NCBI RefSeq assembly: GCF_007750395.1
Contig: NZ_CP036281.1
Location: 843,211-907,210, forward strand
Direction of reading: 5' to 3'
Source of the DNA: Polystyrenella longa
GTDB lineage: Bacteria; Planctomycetota; Planctomycetia; Planctomycetales; Planctomycetaceae
DNA: 64,000 nucleotides
Part shown: positions 1-8,715 of the stretch, one piece after another
Layout of the letters: every line of letters begins with the position of its first letter
How positions within the stretch are numbered: the first letter of the stretch is position 1
Translations under genes and position numbers: made by a program
The notes under the pieces: model-generated
Databases searched by the model: none
Seen by the model: only the letters and a program-made list of their open reading frames with translations
Told to the model about the DNA's origin: nothing

Positions 1-1
1 T

Positions 2-442
2 GAACTCCGTGGAGGCCGTCTGGCGATGTTAATGCGGAACCAACTCGGTTTCATCGGTATCAGCTATTCAGAAGATAATGGAGTGACCTGGAGCGAGCAC
101 GAGAGCTGGAACGTCACTGCTCCTGAAGCACCCGCGACGATCCGCCGTATTCCGGCTACAGGTGATCTGGTGTTGATCTGGAATAACAACTTCGAAGAAG
201 GGGCCGGTCACAACGGCAAACGGACTCCTTTAACAGCGGCGATTTCCAACGATGAAGGGAAGACCTGGAAGCACGTTAAGAATCTCGAAACCTCTACCGA
301 GCATACTTATTCCTACCCGAGCCTGATCTTCACGCAAGGACGAGCTGTGATGAGCTACTATGTGCACGACGAATCGACCAAGCTGTATTCCACCCGATTC
401 CGTTCGGTACCGGTAAGCTGGTTTTATGAAGACGAGAAATAA
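2..442 (+). CDS. Sialidase/BNR-repeat protein, C-terminal part
   Basis: The reading frame is open to the left window edge (it already reads ELRGGRLAMLMRN before the first internal ATG), so this is the 3' end of a longer gene. Two Asp-box motifs of the BNR/sialidase beta-propeller are visible: SEDNGVTW and SNDEGKTW, about 60 residues apart, which is the usual blade spacing. Exo-alpha-sialidases and related planctomycete BNR proteins cleave or bind glycans outside the cytoplasm. The catalytic Arg triad, Tyr and any signal peptide would lie mostly upstream and cannot be checked. It converges on the next, leftward gene. The family is fairly sure; the exact substrate is unknown. Confidence 0.8.
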   Translation, partial: ELRGGRLAMLMRNQLGFIGISYSEDNGVTWSEHESWNVTAPEAPATIRRIPATGDLVLIWNNNFEEGAGHNGKRTPLTAAISNDEGKTWKHVKNLETSTEHTYSYPSLIFTQGRAVMSYYVHDESTKLYSTRFRSVPVSWFYEDEK

Positions 443-451
443 TGAGCCTGT

Positions 452-470
452 GACAGACCTTGGGTCTGTC
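452..470. terminator. Hairpin between convergent genes
   Basis: Perfect 8-bp inverted repeat GACAGACC / GGTCTGTC with a 3-nt loop in the 33-bp gap between two convergent stop codons. There is no T-run on either side, so intrinsic termination is only suggested by the position. Confidence 0.35.
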
Positions 471-475
471 GGCTA

Positions 476-1852
476 TTAAGAATCTGAACCGGCCTTTTTC
501 CAATACGGGGGAAGGTCGGTTTTTGTTTGCTGGAGGATTTCGAGGATCGCCTGGCGTTGATCCGAATCGAGATGTGCGTAATCGTCGTCCTTATTGCGTT
601 CCGTGAGAATGTCCCAAAGCTGTTGGTAGGCTGATTCTTTTACAGGTGCGGGTAGTTTGTCGAATGCGTCTGAATAGATCAGGTAGCTACAGGGATACTT
701 GAGTATTCGGTTTTGCAAGTCGAGCTGGCGAAGTGATCGGCCTTCTGAATCGAAGGGACCTTGAGCGACGAATTCCTTCGCGAAGTCCGATGTCCCCATA
801 ATTGGGGATGTGAACGGGGCACTCCCTTTGAAGAGGAGAGCCTGCACCAATCGCCGGGCGGCGTTATCGATACGGCGTTGGATTGATTCGCTCCGTTCGT
901 ATTCTTCGATAGGGGCGTTGTCGGCGGCATCGCCCGATTCGTTCACACTGCTTTGGGCGAGCATTGATTTAATGAGCGTTTCATCATGCAACGCTAACTG
1001 GCCATAGTAGTTGGCCTGGGTAAGTGCGTTGTGCATTTGAGTTTGATGTTCGAGAACAAGTAACGCGACGATATCGCTATGTGGTGACGGATAACGTTCG
1101 GTATTGAGGAAGGGGGAGAGGTCCTTAATATTTGAACCGGTGGCGGCATCGAATTCTGTGTCGTCATCATTGACGGTCTCGACGAAATTATTGCCCAGAT
1201 GTTTGGCCGTACCGTGAGTGCCGGTGACGAACCAGCCGCCCCAGCGATCGTCGAAGGGGGTTTGATCGTCGACGAGATGAGTGCCCATACCGAAATTGAC
1301 TCGTCCCGTCTTTGTGGCAAAGACAGAACGGACGAGGTGCCCGGGAACATCGCGCGTATGCGATGTTGAATGGCATTGCAAACACTCGTGCGTCTTGCGT
1401 TCTAAGATCGGGGCGTCGGCTTCGCGTTGATCGAGCGTGTAAAAAATGCCACCCAGTTTCGGGTCGACGGTCGAGATCTCGAGAACCTTGGCGTGAGGAA
1501 TCCAACCGACGTAGGTGTCGTCGTTGAAATAGATCGCCCGTGGAGACTCGGGACTGATGAAGCGTTGCTGCAAGCTGGTCTTGGAGAAGACCAGCCCTTG
1601 AGAGCTAACGGGTATCTCTAACGCCTCTAACAACGCAGGGAGATATCCCTGTTGTGGGTCGTATTTGAGCTGCCGCTGACCTGCATCCAGCTCAGCCTGT
1701 ATCCGGGCCACAGGATCATTCGGGGTGCTTGTAAGATAGTTGATCGGATCGCGATCAAACAAATCCGCCGCCTGAAGCGAGGAATGGAATACAAAACCAG
1801 TACACAGTGTTAGACCAGTACACAGTAATAGGAAAATTCTGGAGCGCGACAC
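476..1852 (-). CDS. Secreted protein with one CXXCH heme-c motif
   Basis: 458 residues starting at a GTG (rc of 1850-1852) that has a GGAGAAGG ribosome binding site about 7 nt upstream. The N-terminus is a Sec signal peptide (LLLCTGLTLCTGFVF, probable cleavage after LQAA). A single CLQCH motif at about residues 157-161 would bind one c-type heme covalently, making this a periplasmic electron carrier or heme enzyme; a second His-containing stretch (HTRDVPGH) follows directly. Many planctomycete secreted proteins carry such isolated cytochrome c motifs. No catalytic domain was recognised. It is monocistronic by appearance: 138 bp separate it from the upstream lipoprotein gene. Export and a CXXCH site are certain from sequence; the function is open. 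Confidence 0.75.
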   Translation of the reverse strand: MSRSRIFLLLCTGLTLCTGFVFHSSLQAADLFDRDPINYLTSTPNDPVARIQAELDAGQRQLKYDPQQGYLPALLEALEIPVSSQGLVFSKTSLQQRFISPESPRAIYFNDDTYVGWIPHAKVLEISTVDPKLGGIFYTLDQREADAPILERKTHECLQCHSTSHTRDVPGHLVRSVFATKTGRVNFGMGTHLVDDQTPFDDRWGGWFVTGTHGTAKHLGNNFVETVNDDDTEFDAATGSNIKDLSPFLNTERYPSPHSDIVALLVLEHQTQMHNALTQANYYGQLALHDETLIKSMLAQSSVNESGDAADNAPIEEYERSESIQRRIDNAARRLVQALLFKGSAPFTSPIMGTSDFAKEFVAQGPFDSEGRSLRQLDLQNRILKYPCSYLIYSDAFDKLPAPVKESAYQQLWDILTERNKDDDYAHLDSDQRQAILEILQQTKTDLPPYWKKAGSDS

Positions 1853-1935
1853 GCAGAACCTTCTCCCAACAAAGGTTTAAATTGGATTAGTAAATCCAGA
1901 ATAGTCTTACGCTGGGGTAGGATCAAGCCTGATTT

Positions 1936-1956
1936 GGGCAGATCGTCGGTCTGCCC
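1936..1956. terminator. Hairpin downstream of the lipoprotein gene
   Basis: GGGCAGA / TCTGCCC, a 7-bp stem with a 7-nt loop, 35 bp beyond the stop of the leftward gene 1991-4444. No U-run follows, so it may be a weak or factor-assisted terminator. Confidence 0.3.
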
Positions 1957-1990
1957 GGTCACCAACAGTTACAGTGTCTGTTAATGATTG

Positions 1991-4444
1991 TCAGGGGGCC
2001 GGCGATTCGGCCGGTGCTTCTTTAGCCGGAATTTCTTTTGCGAGAGGCTCCTCTGGGGGAGTTTCGGGTGAAGCCGTTTCGGGCGCTGGATCTTCTGCAG
2101 CGGGTTCCGGCTCTGCGGGCGATTCTTCAGCAGCCGGTTTTTCTGGAGATTCCGCAGGCTTATCGGCCTTGGCTTCTACTGCTTCGGGTATGTCGGCTTT
2201 TTCTTTCGCTGGAGTTTCCTCTGGCTTTTCAGGTGTAGACTGAGACTCTTCCGGTTTAGCAGGTTCCGCTTCCGGTTTAGTTTCCGGTTTTACTTCTTCT
2301 TCAGATGCTGCGGGTTCAGTTTCTTTCTCTTCGACCTTAGGAGCGTTAGTGATCTCGTCCATGATTCCGTAGTTGAGAGCACCAGTGACGGGAACTTTTT
2401 CAACCTGCAGAATTTCGTTGGTTTCTTCGTTCTGGATGAAACCGACCAGGTACATCTTCTTCATCTGCAGTGGTTTTTCTTCGAATCGGTAGTTGGCCTG
2501 GTCTTCAAATGCTTCGATATAATCTAGAAGTTCTCGTTTGATACCTTCCAGGTCAATTTCTTGATCAAAGGTAAACCCTTCGTTTGAGGCTTCGATACCT
2601 GCGGGGCCGCCGGGCATAAAGCGTACGACCATCTCGTAACTTCTCAAACCGTTGGTCGAAACGTAGTCGACATGTTCTTCCGCAAGAGCGAGTTTCAAAC
2701 GCATTTTGGTGAGAGGAGGAACGAGACCTTCCGTTGTCGCCTGCACATGCAGCTGTTTGTTTTTAGCATGAGCGCTGAGATTGATTTTTACGCGGGAGGA
2801 GTGGTTGCGCAATGGCTCCACTTCCTCCATGAAGAGCTCTTCCCAGAGAGGAAGGGTGTCAATAAAGCCACCTCGCAAAGGGAGTAGCTTCCCATTCAAC
2901 GTTACCATTGGAGAAGCGACCCGCTTGTCTTCCGTGATCCGGGCAAGACTTTCATGGCGGGCCATCGACATTGGATTTGCCATCGGATCAGGTCCGCCAG
3001 CGTGATTATGGTAGATCAACATGATGAACTCATCGTCATCTAATGCATTGTCTGCCGCCGTCAGTGCCAGGTCGGGAACGACGCAAGGTTGACAGGGGGC
3101 GCTGGTGAAGAATTCACAGAGAACTTTCCGGCGGATTCCCTCGACCTCGGTCTTTTCTGCTGGTTCGATGCTGTGAACAGTAACCAGATTTTTGAGAATC
3201 TCGTCCTGATATTCGTCGATACCGACAAGATCGCCATTTTTCTTTTCCCACAGTTCCTTAAAGGTCACACTGGGAGGTGGGTTCTCTATTTGTTGCATCT
3301 TCCAGCGACGCAGAAGTTTTTCTTCCAGGAATGGGATGGTTGCCAATTCCCCAAAATATTGGATCGCCTGGTCTTGCTGATCCTGCTTGACAGCCTCATT
3401 TGCCAGGGCCAGAAGAATTCGTTCTTCGAACGGGCTTTCTTTTTGAAGACTTTCAAGCTGAGTCAGATTTTCGGGCGTGGAGCTTTCCTCAAGAGCAAGG
3501 ATCGCTCGATCGATGTTAATGGCTTTGTTTGAGTTTTCGAGCATCGAGCTCATCATTTCCCGCTCTTCATCGGTCATCTCCGTTTCGAGTTTCTTCAGAT
3601 AAGTTTCGACCAGATCGGGGTGTTTATGAGTTTCAAGCAAATTCAAGATGACACTCTGCAATGAATTGATCATCATTCGATCTCCATACAGGCTGGAGAC
3701 CTCGATACATTTCGCTGCAGCGGCTTTAAGATAATCTCTATCAAAATCTTTGACGGGAGCCAGGCTGAATATCGTAGAAAATGCTCGTAGCGAGTATGGA
3801 TTTTCGGGATGTTTTTCGGCGAATTCCAACAGAGCATTTTGAGGAGAGTCCGATTGGAGAGCTTTTAGATATTCCGGTGTGTCTGGCGTCTCGCGGTGGC
3901 GTTCTTCCTGCTTTGTGGAGAGGGAAGTTTCCTGGGTAGCGACCATACGCAGAGGGAGGATCATACGATTACCCCCGAACAGACTCCCTAAAATCAGACC
4001 ATCTTGCAGCTTGCCCTCGCAGGGAAGAATTTTGTCACCTTGATGCAGTGCGAAAAGGATCGTGTCGTCTTCGACTTTGAGATCTTTCAGCTCAGGAATT
4101 TCAAGTCCTTCCGGGAGGTTGCTGGTTTCAGCGACTTTCCCCTGGTAGTTTCCTGCAGCGTCTTTCGTGATTTCGACGAGCGCGAAGTCGAAGTCGACCA
4201 TGAATTGCTGTTTCGGAGCGGGTGTAGTCGACGTCAGTATCCAGGTACCTTCGAAGGAAGTGCGAGAACGATCGATGTTATCATAAGAACTGTTCATTGC
4301 TGTTGCATTTGCGTTGCTCTCATCGAACGGATTCTTAATCTCGTCTGGTGTATCGGATGAATTTAGATCCGTGACTCCGGGATCGCCGCAACCGGAGAGA
4401 AGCAATAGCAGGGAACAATATGAGAGCAACAGAACTCGATGCAT
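1991..4444 (-). CDS. Large lipoprotein with thioredoxin-like domain and acidic Pro-rich tail
   Basis: 817 residues. The N-terminus MHRVLLLSYCSLLLLLSGCGDP is a classic lipoprotein signal with lipobox LSGC, so the protein should be membrane-anchored outside the cytoplasm. After a region of about 100 residues and a helical TPR-like middle part, residues near 450 read EFFTSAPCQPCVVPDLAL, a thioredoxin-fold active site of the CxxC type (CQPC). The last roughly 110 residues are low-complexity Pro/Glu/Ala/Lys (repeated PEEKP, PAE and PESP blocks), probably a disordered extension. A role in extracytoplasmic thiol redox or protein folding is inferred. The ATG lies behind an AAGG element about 9 nt upstream. 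Orthologue identity was not recognised. Confidence 0.75.
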   Translation of the reverse strand: MHRVLLLSYCSLLLLLSGCGDPGVTDLNSSDTPDEIKNPFDESNANATAMNSSYDNIDRSRTSFEGTWILTSTTPAPKQQFMVDFDFALVEITKDAAGNYQGKVAETSNLPEGLEIPELKDLKVEDDTILFALHQGDKILPCEGKLQDGLILGSLFGGNRMILPLRMVATQETSLSTKQEERHRETPDTPEYLKALQSDSPQNALLEFAEKHPENPYSLRAFSTIFSLAPVKDFDRDYLKAAAAKCIEVSSLYGDRMMINSLQSVILNLLETHKHPDLVETYLKKLETEMTDEEREMMSSMLENSNKAINIDRAILALEESSTPENLTQLESLQKESPFEERILLALANEAVKQDQQDQAIQYFGELATIPFLEEKLLRRWKMQQIENPPPSVTFKELWEKKNGDLVGIDEYQDEILKNLVTVHSIEPAEKTEVEGIRRKVLCEFFTSAPCQPCVVPDLALTAADNALDDDEFIMLIYHNHAGGPDPMANPMSMARHESLARITEDKRVASPMVTLNGKLLPLRGGFIDTLPLWEELFMEEVEPLRNHSSRVKINLSAHAKNKQLHVQATTEGLVPPLTKMRLKLALAEEHVDYVSTNGLRSYEMVVRFMPGGPAGIEASNEGFTFDQEIDLEGIKRELLDYIEAFEDQANYRFEEKPLQMKKMYLVGFIQNEETNEILQVEKVPVTGALNYGIMDEITNAPKVEEKETEPAASEEEVKPETKPEAEPAKPEESQSTPEKPEETPAKEKADIPEAVEAKADKPAESPEKPAAEESPAEPEPAAEDPAPETASPETPPEEPLAKEIPAKEAPAESPAP

Positions 4445-4753
4445 TTCGAGAGCCTTTTTCTAAGCGAACGGGTGTCGAATATTCGACCTAATTAATGACT
4501 GAATAAGAAGATAGGTTTCGGAAGAATCACAGAAACTAAAGAGCTGAGTCTGTTTTCTACTCCACGCGGTGACGAGAGACAACCCACAATCAAGCGTGAA
4601 TACGCTCTGGAAGGGTCAGATGACAGGAGCCGTTCGTGCACAGGTACGAGATGTAGCCTGTTTCTCTTACGAGATTTGAAAGAAAATTGTTTGAAATCGT
4701 TCGATTGAGGCCCCGGTACTGTTCCTGTGAATAGTGGGGCCCTGTCGGCGGTA
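4445..4753. other. Gene-free stretch
   Basis: 309 bp between the leftward lipoprotein gene and the upstream esterase. Open frames here look like shadows of low quality and no convincing hairpin with a T-run was found. It presumably holds the promoter of the lipoprotein gene. Confidence 0.4.
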
Positions 4754-5683
4754 TTACTCTGACGGGACGTTTGTGTCTTTTGTTGGGGAGGAGGAAAAAT
4801 GGTCATTACCAAACTGAATCATATGGGTGAGACCGGAACGGACCACGGAAAAGCTGTGCCCGCCCTTAAGTACCTTGTACTGATGAGGAATTTGCAGTTC
4901 CTGGAGTTTTTGAGAGAAGTTCTCATTCATTGTGCGATCAAAAGCTTCATCGGCGGTCAGTAGAAGAATAGACTTTTGTTTCAGCCGATCCGCCTTGAAC
5001 AGCGAGTTCCATTTCAGCCAGTCCTGACGATCCTCTCCGAATCGCTGCAGTGGCACTACGTAACTTTGTTCTGGTGGCAACCCTTCCCTGGGGAAGTCGA
5101 GAAGTCCAATGAGAGTGACAATGGCTGAGAAATCGTCCGGATGTTCGACCATGTAGTGCATGGCACCGTACCCACCCATCGACCAGCCGCAAAGGGCACG
5201 GTCTTTCGGTTCGGGGCTAAGCTCATAGTGACGGTCCGCCAGATCAATCAGTTCAGTCAGATAGGATTCGTAACGGTCTCGTTTACGGATTGGGGAATCG
5301 ATATACCAGCCATCGTCGCCGTCCGGAAGAATGATGACGAACTCCGCCTGCAGCAATGAACTACGTGCTTCGGCATCGTCAATCAGCGAGCGTTCATGTC
5401 TTCCGCGACCGTGCAACAGATAGAGAACTGGCCAGTTCTTTCGTGTTGTCTCACCATGAATGGGCTCAGGTGGTGAATAACCCTTGGGGAGCACTACTGA
5501 AAACCGTTTTTCCTGTTCAAGCTGCTGGCTATACCAGGTAACCGATTCGATTCGAGGTTGGATCGTCTCCGTTTTTATAATACGAGATCGATGATCGTCG
5601 GCCAGAGTGGAAAGCGAACTTGAGCACAACGCTATTAGTGCGAAGAGCCCTGTTCTTAAGAAGCATCGATTCAAAAGTCGCAT
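4754..5683 (-). CDS. Exported esterase, alpha/beta hydrolase (esterase D/feruloyl-esterase-like)
   Basis: 309 residues from the second of two adjacent ATGs (5683), which gives a better spacing to the GAGG element than the ATG at 5686. A signal peptide (LFALIALCSSSLSTLADD) is followed by an alpha/beta hydrolase core of the putative-esterase family (PF00756 type): LYLLHGRGRHE oxyanion region, IILPDGDDGWYIDSP, the nucleophile elbow GWSMGGYGA (Ser), and a His in KGGHSFSVV near the C-terminus. The family includes acetyl-xylan or feruloyl esterases and S-formylglutathione hydrolases. The signal peptide favours an extracytoplasmic carbohydrate-ester role. It ends 309 bp before the next leftward gene, and its start lies 22 bp from the yceH stop, so the two may be co-transcribed. 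Confidence 0.85.
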   Translation of the reverse strand: MRLLNRCFLRTGLFALIALCSSSLSTLADDHRSRIIKTETIQPRIESVTWYSQQLEQEKRFSVVLPKGYSPPEPIHGETTRKNWPVLYLLHGRGRHERSLIDDAEARSSLLQAEFVIILPDGDDGWYIDSPIRKRDRYESYLTELIDLADRHYELSPEPKDRALCGWSMGGYGAMHYMVEHPDDFSAIVTLIGLLDFPREGLPPEQSYVVPLQRFGEDRQDWLKWNSLFKADRLKQKSILLLTADEAFDRTMNENFSQKLQELQIPHQYKVLKGGHSFSVVRSGLTHMIQFGNDHFSSSPTKDTNVPSE

Positions 5684-5704
5684 CATTTCCTCGCGAAATT
5701 CTGG

Positions 5705-6532
5705 TTACATACCGAGGTCGCGACGGATATCGGAGACCTGTTGAGTCAGGTCGTCAAGTTGTGTTTGTAGTTCCTGTAGATCCTGCTTCAGTTGATTGTT
5801 TTCCTGACGGAGTTCCTGCACATCCTGCTCTAATTGTTTGTGTTGGTCAGACAGGGCGGGGGTGGATTCTTCAGGAGCGGAATATACGGCCAGTTCCGAG
5901 ATCGATTCGCCCGTGGAAGAAGCAGGGTTAGAGGAACCTTCCGCCGAGTGTGCTGTAGTTCCGGCAGACGGGGAAGTTTTGCCTGCACCTGATGCTCTTA
6001 CTTCGAGGTCTTTGTTTTCCTGCGGTTCATAGAAAGTATGATCGACTTCGGTTCCGCGGCGTTCGAGATCTGCGGTCGCTTGCAGGTACCCTTGGTTTAG
6101 CAATGAATCCAGTTCGTTACGCAGTTCCGTGAGCGATTCTATCGGAACCATACGACTGGCACGGGCGCGTAATTCTCCAAGGGTCTGGCGTCCGCGCAAC
6201 ATGAGTTCGGTCAGGATAGCCAGTTGGGGTTCTGTGAAGGTGAACTTCTTTCTGACGTAGTGACGAAACCGTTCGGTGCGTCCTGATTCCGTATGAACCA
6301 CGGCCGCCAGTCCGAGTGCTCTCAGTTCTTCAATCGTATCGTAGACTCCCCCTTCTTCGTAGCTGGATAGTGGACTCCGGTTGCTCTTCTGATTGCAACC
6401 GGTCGTCAGCCCTTTCAGCGTCAGAGGATAAGCCTCTGGGGTGGTGAAGGCTTTTTCCAGAAGGACCCCTAATACACGTCGTTGCGATTTGGTTAACTGG
6501 CGAACCGGTCCGGTGTCAGTTTCCGTTGTCAT
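5705..6532 (-). CDS. yceH: YceH/DUF480 family winged-helix protein
   Basis: 275 residues. The first about 165 match the DUF480/YceH family: LTKSQRRVLGVLLEKAFTTPE, YPLTLKGLTTGCNQKSNR and a second winged-helix half containing ILTELMLRGRQTLGELR. The family is widespread in proteobacteria and planctomycetes and its molecular role is not established. Beyond the core, a Ser/Ala/Thr-rich linker leads to a C-terminal coiled coil (QLEQDVQELRQENNQLKQDL...), an extension of about 90 residues that the E. coli-type protein shows only in short form. It lies 22 bp upstream of the esterase in the same direction. Cytoplasmic. Family assignment is strong; function is unknown. Confidence 0.85.
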   Translation of the reverse strand: MTTETDTGPVRQLTKSQRRVLGVLLEKAFTTPEAYPLTLKGLTTGCNQKSNRSPLSSYEEGGVYDTIEELRALGLAAVVHTESGRTERFRHYVRKKFTFTEPQLAILTELMLRGRQTLGELRARASRMVPIESLTELRNELDSLLNQGYLQATADLERRGTEVDHTFYEPQENKDLEVRASGAGKTSPSAGTTAHSAEGSSNPASSTGESISELAVYSAPEESTPALSDQHKQLEQDVQELRQENNQLKQDLQELQTQLDDLTQQVSDIRRDLGM

Positions 6533-6595
6533 GAGCGATAACTTTAATCGAGTGGATGGATGCAGAGTGAAACAGACGGAGATTGCAGACGAAGA

Positions 6596-7498
6596 TTATA
6601 GTCCACTTTTCAGAATATGCGATATCGCCAGCGTGGAGCCCTCGGCGACTTTGTGCAGGAAGTCGCGATCGAGTGTTTCAGGGGTATCAGTCGCAAGGTG
6701 GTAATAAGGGTTCCGCAGAAAACTGGTATCAGTGATCATCAGTGCGGCGAATCCTTCATCCCAGAAGGGGCTGTGGTCGCTCAGGCGGCTGGCTTGGAGA
6801 TCGTTTCCGTTGTTAGGAACCTGAAGCGACTGTATCGGGAGGCCTTCGACTTGTTCCATGCCCTGACGCCAGTTGGAAATGAGCGAGGTTGAAACCTGGT
6901 TGCCGATGATCGCGATAAAATCACCCGTATCAGGATAGAGTCCGATAAGTGGCTCCGGTAATTTTTGACTACCCGGTTTGGGATCGCAGTAACCGAGCAT
7001 TTCCAGGGAGATCATCCCTGCCAGATTTCGGTTAGTCTGTCTGGCTATGGCTGCGTGCCAGGCGCCGCCCAACATGCCATTTTCTTCCAGATCAAAGGCG
7101 ACCAGTTCCAAGTCGCAGGCGAGTTTTTGATCGGCAATGAGCTGGGGGATCACCCGTGCGATTTCGAGTAACGTGACGACGGCACTGGCATTGTCATCCG
7201 CACCGGGGGTCTCTTCTCGTGAGTCGAGATGGGCACCGACGACGAGTGTGGGAAAGTTTTTCTGATCGCTCGCAGCCGATTGCAGTGCGGGGTGACGTGC
7301 TACGATGTTGATGCCATTCAACGATTCGAGCATCGAATTCTGTGCTTCAAACGGTTGGCGTTCGCAGTTCCAACCGGCGGCGATTAATTGGTTTTCAACA
7401 TACTGACGGGCGGTTTCAAGTTCGCCGCTCATCGCTGGACGAGGTGTACGGCAAAGTTGATCAAGATGTTCGAAGAGCAACGTGGCATCCGTCAGCAT
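6596..7498 (-). CDS. M28 family zinc aminopeptidase
   Basis: 300 residues, ATG preceded by AAGGA at a spacing of about 6 nt. The co-catalytic two-zinc site of M28 peptidases is readable: VVGAHLDSREE (His, and Asp after it), GADDNASAVV (bridging Asp), FDLEENGMLGG (Glu-Glu: catalytic base and ligand) and the late His in SDHSPFWDEG. The family removes N-terminal amino acids from peptides. No signal peptide is evident, so it may act in the cytoplasm. It stands 64 bp upstream of yceH in the same direction and the downstream spacing would permit an operon. Confidence 0.9.
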   Translation of the reverse strand: MLTDATLLFEHLDQLCRTPRPAMSGELETARQYVENQLIAAGWNCERQPFEAQNSMLESLNGINIVARHPALQSAASDQKNFPTLVVGAHLDSREETPGADDNASAVVTLLEIARVIPQLIADQKLACDLELVAFDLEENGMLGGAWHAAIARQTNRNLAGMISLEMLGYCDPKPGSQKLPEPLIGLYPDTGDFIAIIGNQVSTSLISNWRQGMEQVEGLPIQSLQVPNNGNDLQASRLSDHSPFWDEGFAALMITDTSFLRNPYYHLATDTPETLDRDFLHKVAEGSTLAISHILKSGL

Positions 7499-7777
7499 GC
7501 TTGGTCCTTGTAACTAAAGGCAAATGAAAACAGAGAATGTCAGTAGAAATGAAGATGTTTGCTGACAGGCATCAGGAAATTATTAACGACCGTGTAGTTA
7601 CAACGGATGGGTGGTTCAGTGAGAAGGGAACGAACCCGGGGGGCGTGATTGTAGTGCGCTGAGTAGATGATGGGCAGGGCGGGAGGTGAAAAAATACCAT
7701 GTCGAGTCGAAGAAGATTCGAACGGCTCTTAGAGCCCAGGTGAATCTCAGAAGAGGTGGTAATGGAAGTGAATCGGC

Positions 7778-8305
7778 TCAACCCTGTTTTTCAGTGGTGC
7801 CGACGGTTTCAATCATGTATTGAAAATCGGGATCGTCTCGTAGGGGGTCGAAATCGGTTTCGTCGGCCACCAATGAAATTAATGAGCGATCCTGCCGAAA
7901 AGCGCGACCCAGCCAGGATAGCGCCTGCGACTTGTCCTGATCAAGGGAGAAATAACAAGCCAGGTTGAATTGAATTAGCGCGTTGTCCGGTTCGACTTCG
8001 AGAGCTCGTTTCATCATCTGGATGGATCGGTGAAGCTGGCCGGTTCGTTTGTAACACCAGGCCATGCCCATAAGAACGATGAGGTTCTCCGGTTCACCAC
8101 AGTGTGATTTGTGATAGGAGAGTAGTGCGGCTTCGAATTCCTCTCGTTGACGAAAGGCTTCTCCTCGCAGAATGTGATATCGACAACGGAACTCGTCAGT
8201 TGTTTTGATTTGATCGAGTTCGCGGAGCGCCTGCTCGGGCAGGTCCAGTTCCAGATAGCCTTCTGCGGCTTTGAGAATTCGGCGTTGATGTCTACTGTCG
8301 TCCAT
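7778..8305 (-). CDS. Tetratricopeptide-repeat protein
   Basis: 175 residues if started at the internal ATG at 8305 (MDDSRHQRR). The open frame runs on to 8521, but that 72-residue extension is not protein-like. Two to three TPR motifs follow each other, for example ALLSYHKSHCGEPENLIVLMGMAWCYKRTG and then MKRALEVEPDNALIQFNLACYFSL; the end is EtDFDPLRDDPDFQYMIETV, a signature seen at the end of many bacterial TPR proteins. Probably a protein-interaction adaptor in the cytoplasm. No partner can be deduced from neighbours. Confidence 0.7.
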   Translation of the reverse strand: MDDSRHQRRILKAAEGYLELDLPEQALRELDQIKTTDEFRCRYHILRGEAFRQREEFEAALLSYHKSHCGEPENLIVLMGMAWCYKRTGQLHRSIQMMKRALEVEPDNALIQFNLACYFSLDQDKSQALSWLGRAFRQDRSLISLVADETDFDPLRDDPDFQYMIETVGTTEKQG

Positions 8306-8715
8306 GTCATTCGATCCAGAAGCCGATGGCGTAGCGAGTTTCAGGAGGGCATATTGACTAGAAAAGGAGATTCTAGTGATCCCGGACTTCTTCTCCCGGA
8401 AATTGATCGGCTGAAAAATTAACCGTGGATTTCCGTCATGGAATACGGAATGCAGCGATGCTCGGAGCAGGGTGTCTCTGCTGGCGACGGGAGCCGACGA
8501 TTCACTTCCAATTATTAACATAAACCAGAAACTCTGAAAGATTCAAATTCACAAATCTGGAAAGTTCTCTGCAGAACACGGAAGTTAATTGGTGATCCTG
8601 CGGAATCGAAGTCACGAACAGAAGGTTTCTAAGCAGCAGTGGAGGCAACAAAAACCTCATCTCGGAAATCCGAGATGAGGTGTCAGGGAGATTGTAATAT
8701 TTGATCGAAATGCGA
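8306..8715. other. Gene-free stretch with one terminator
   Basis: Between the TPR gene and the stop of the giant gene. Apart from the terminator at 8654-8681 nothing is recognised. The reading frame upstream of the TPR start is open but unsupported. Confidence 0.4.
8654..8681 (-). terminator. Intrinsic terminator of the giant secreted-protein gene
   Basis: 12-bp perfect stem ACCTCATCTCGG / CCGAGATGAGGT with a 4-nt loop. On the minus strand it is followed by TTTTTG. It lies about 35 bp past the stop codon at 8716. Confidence 0.8.
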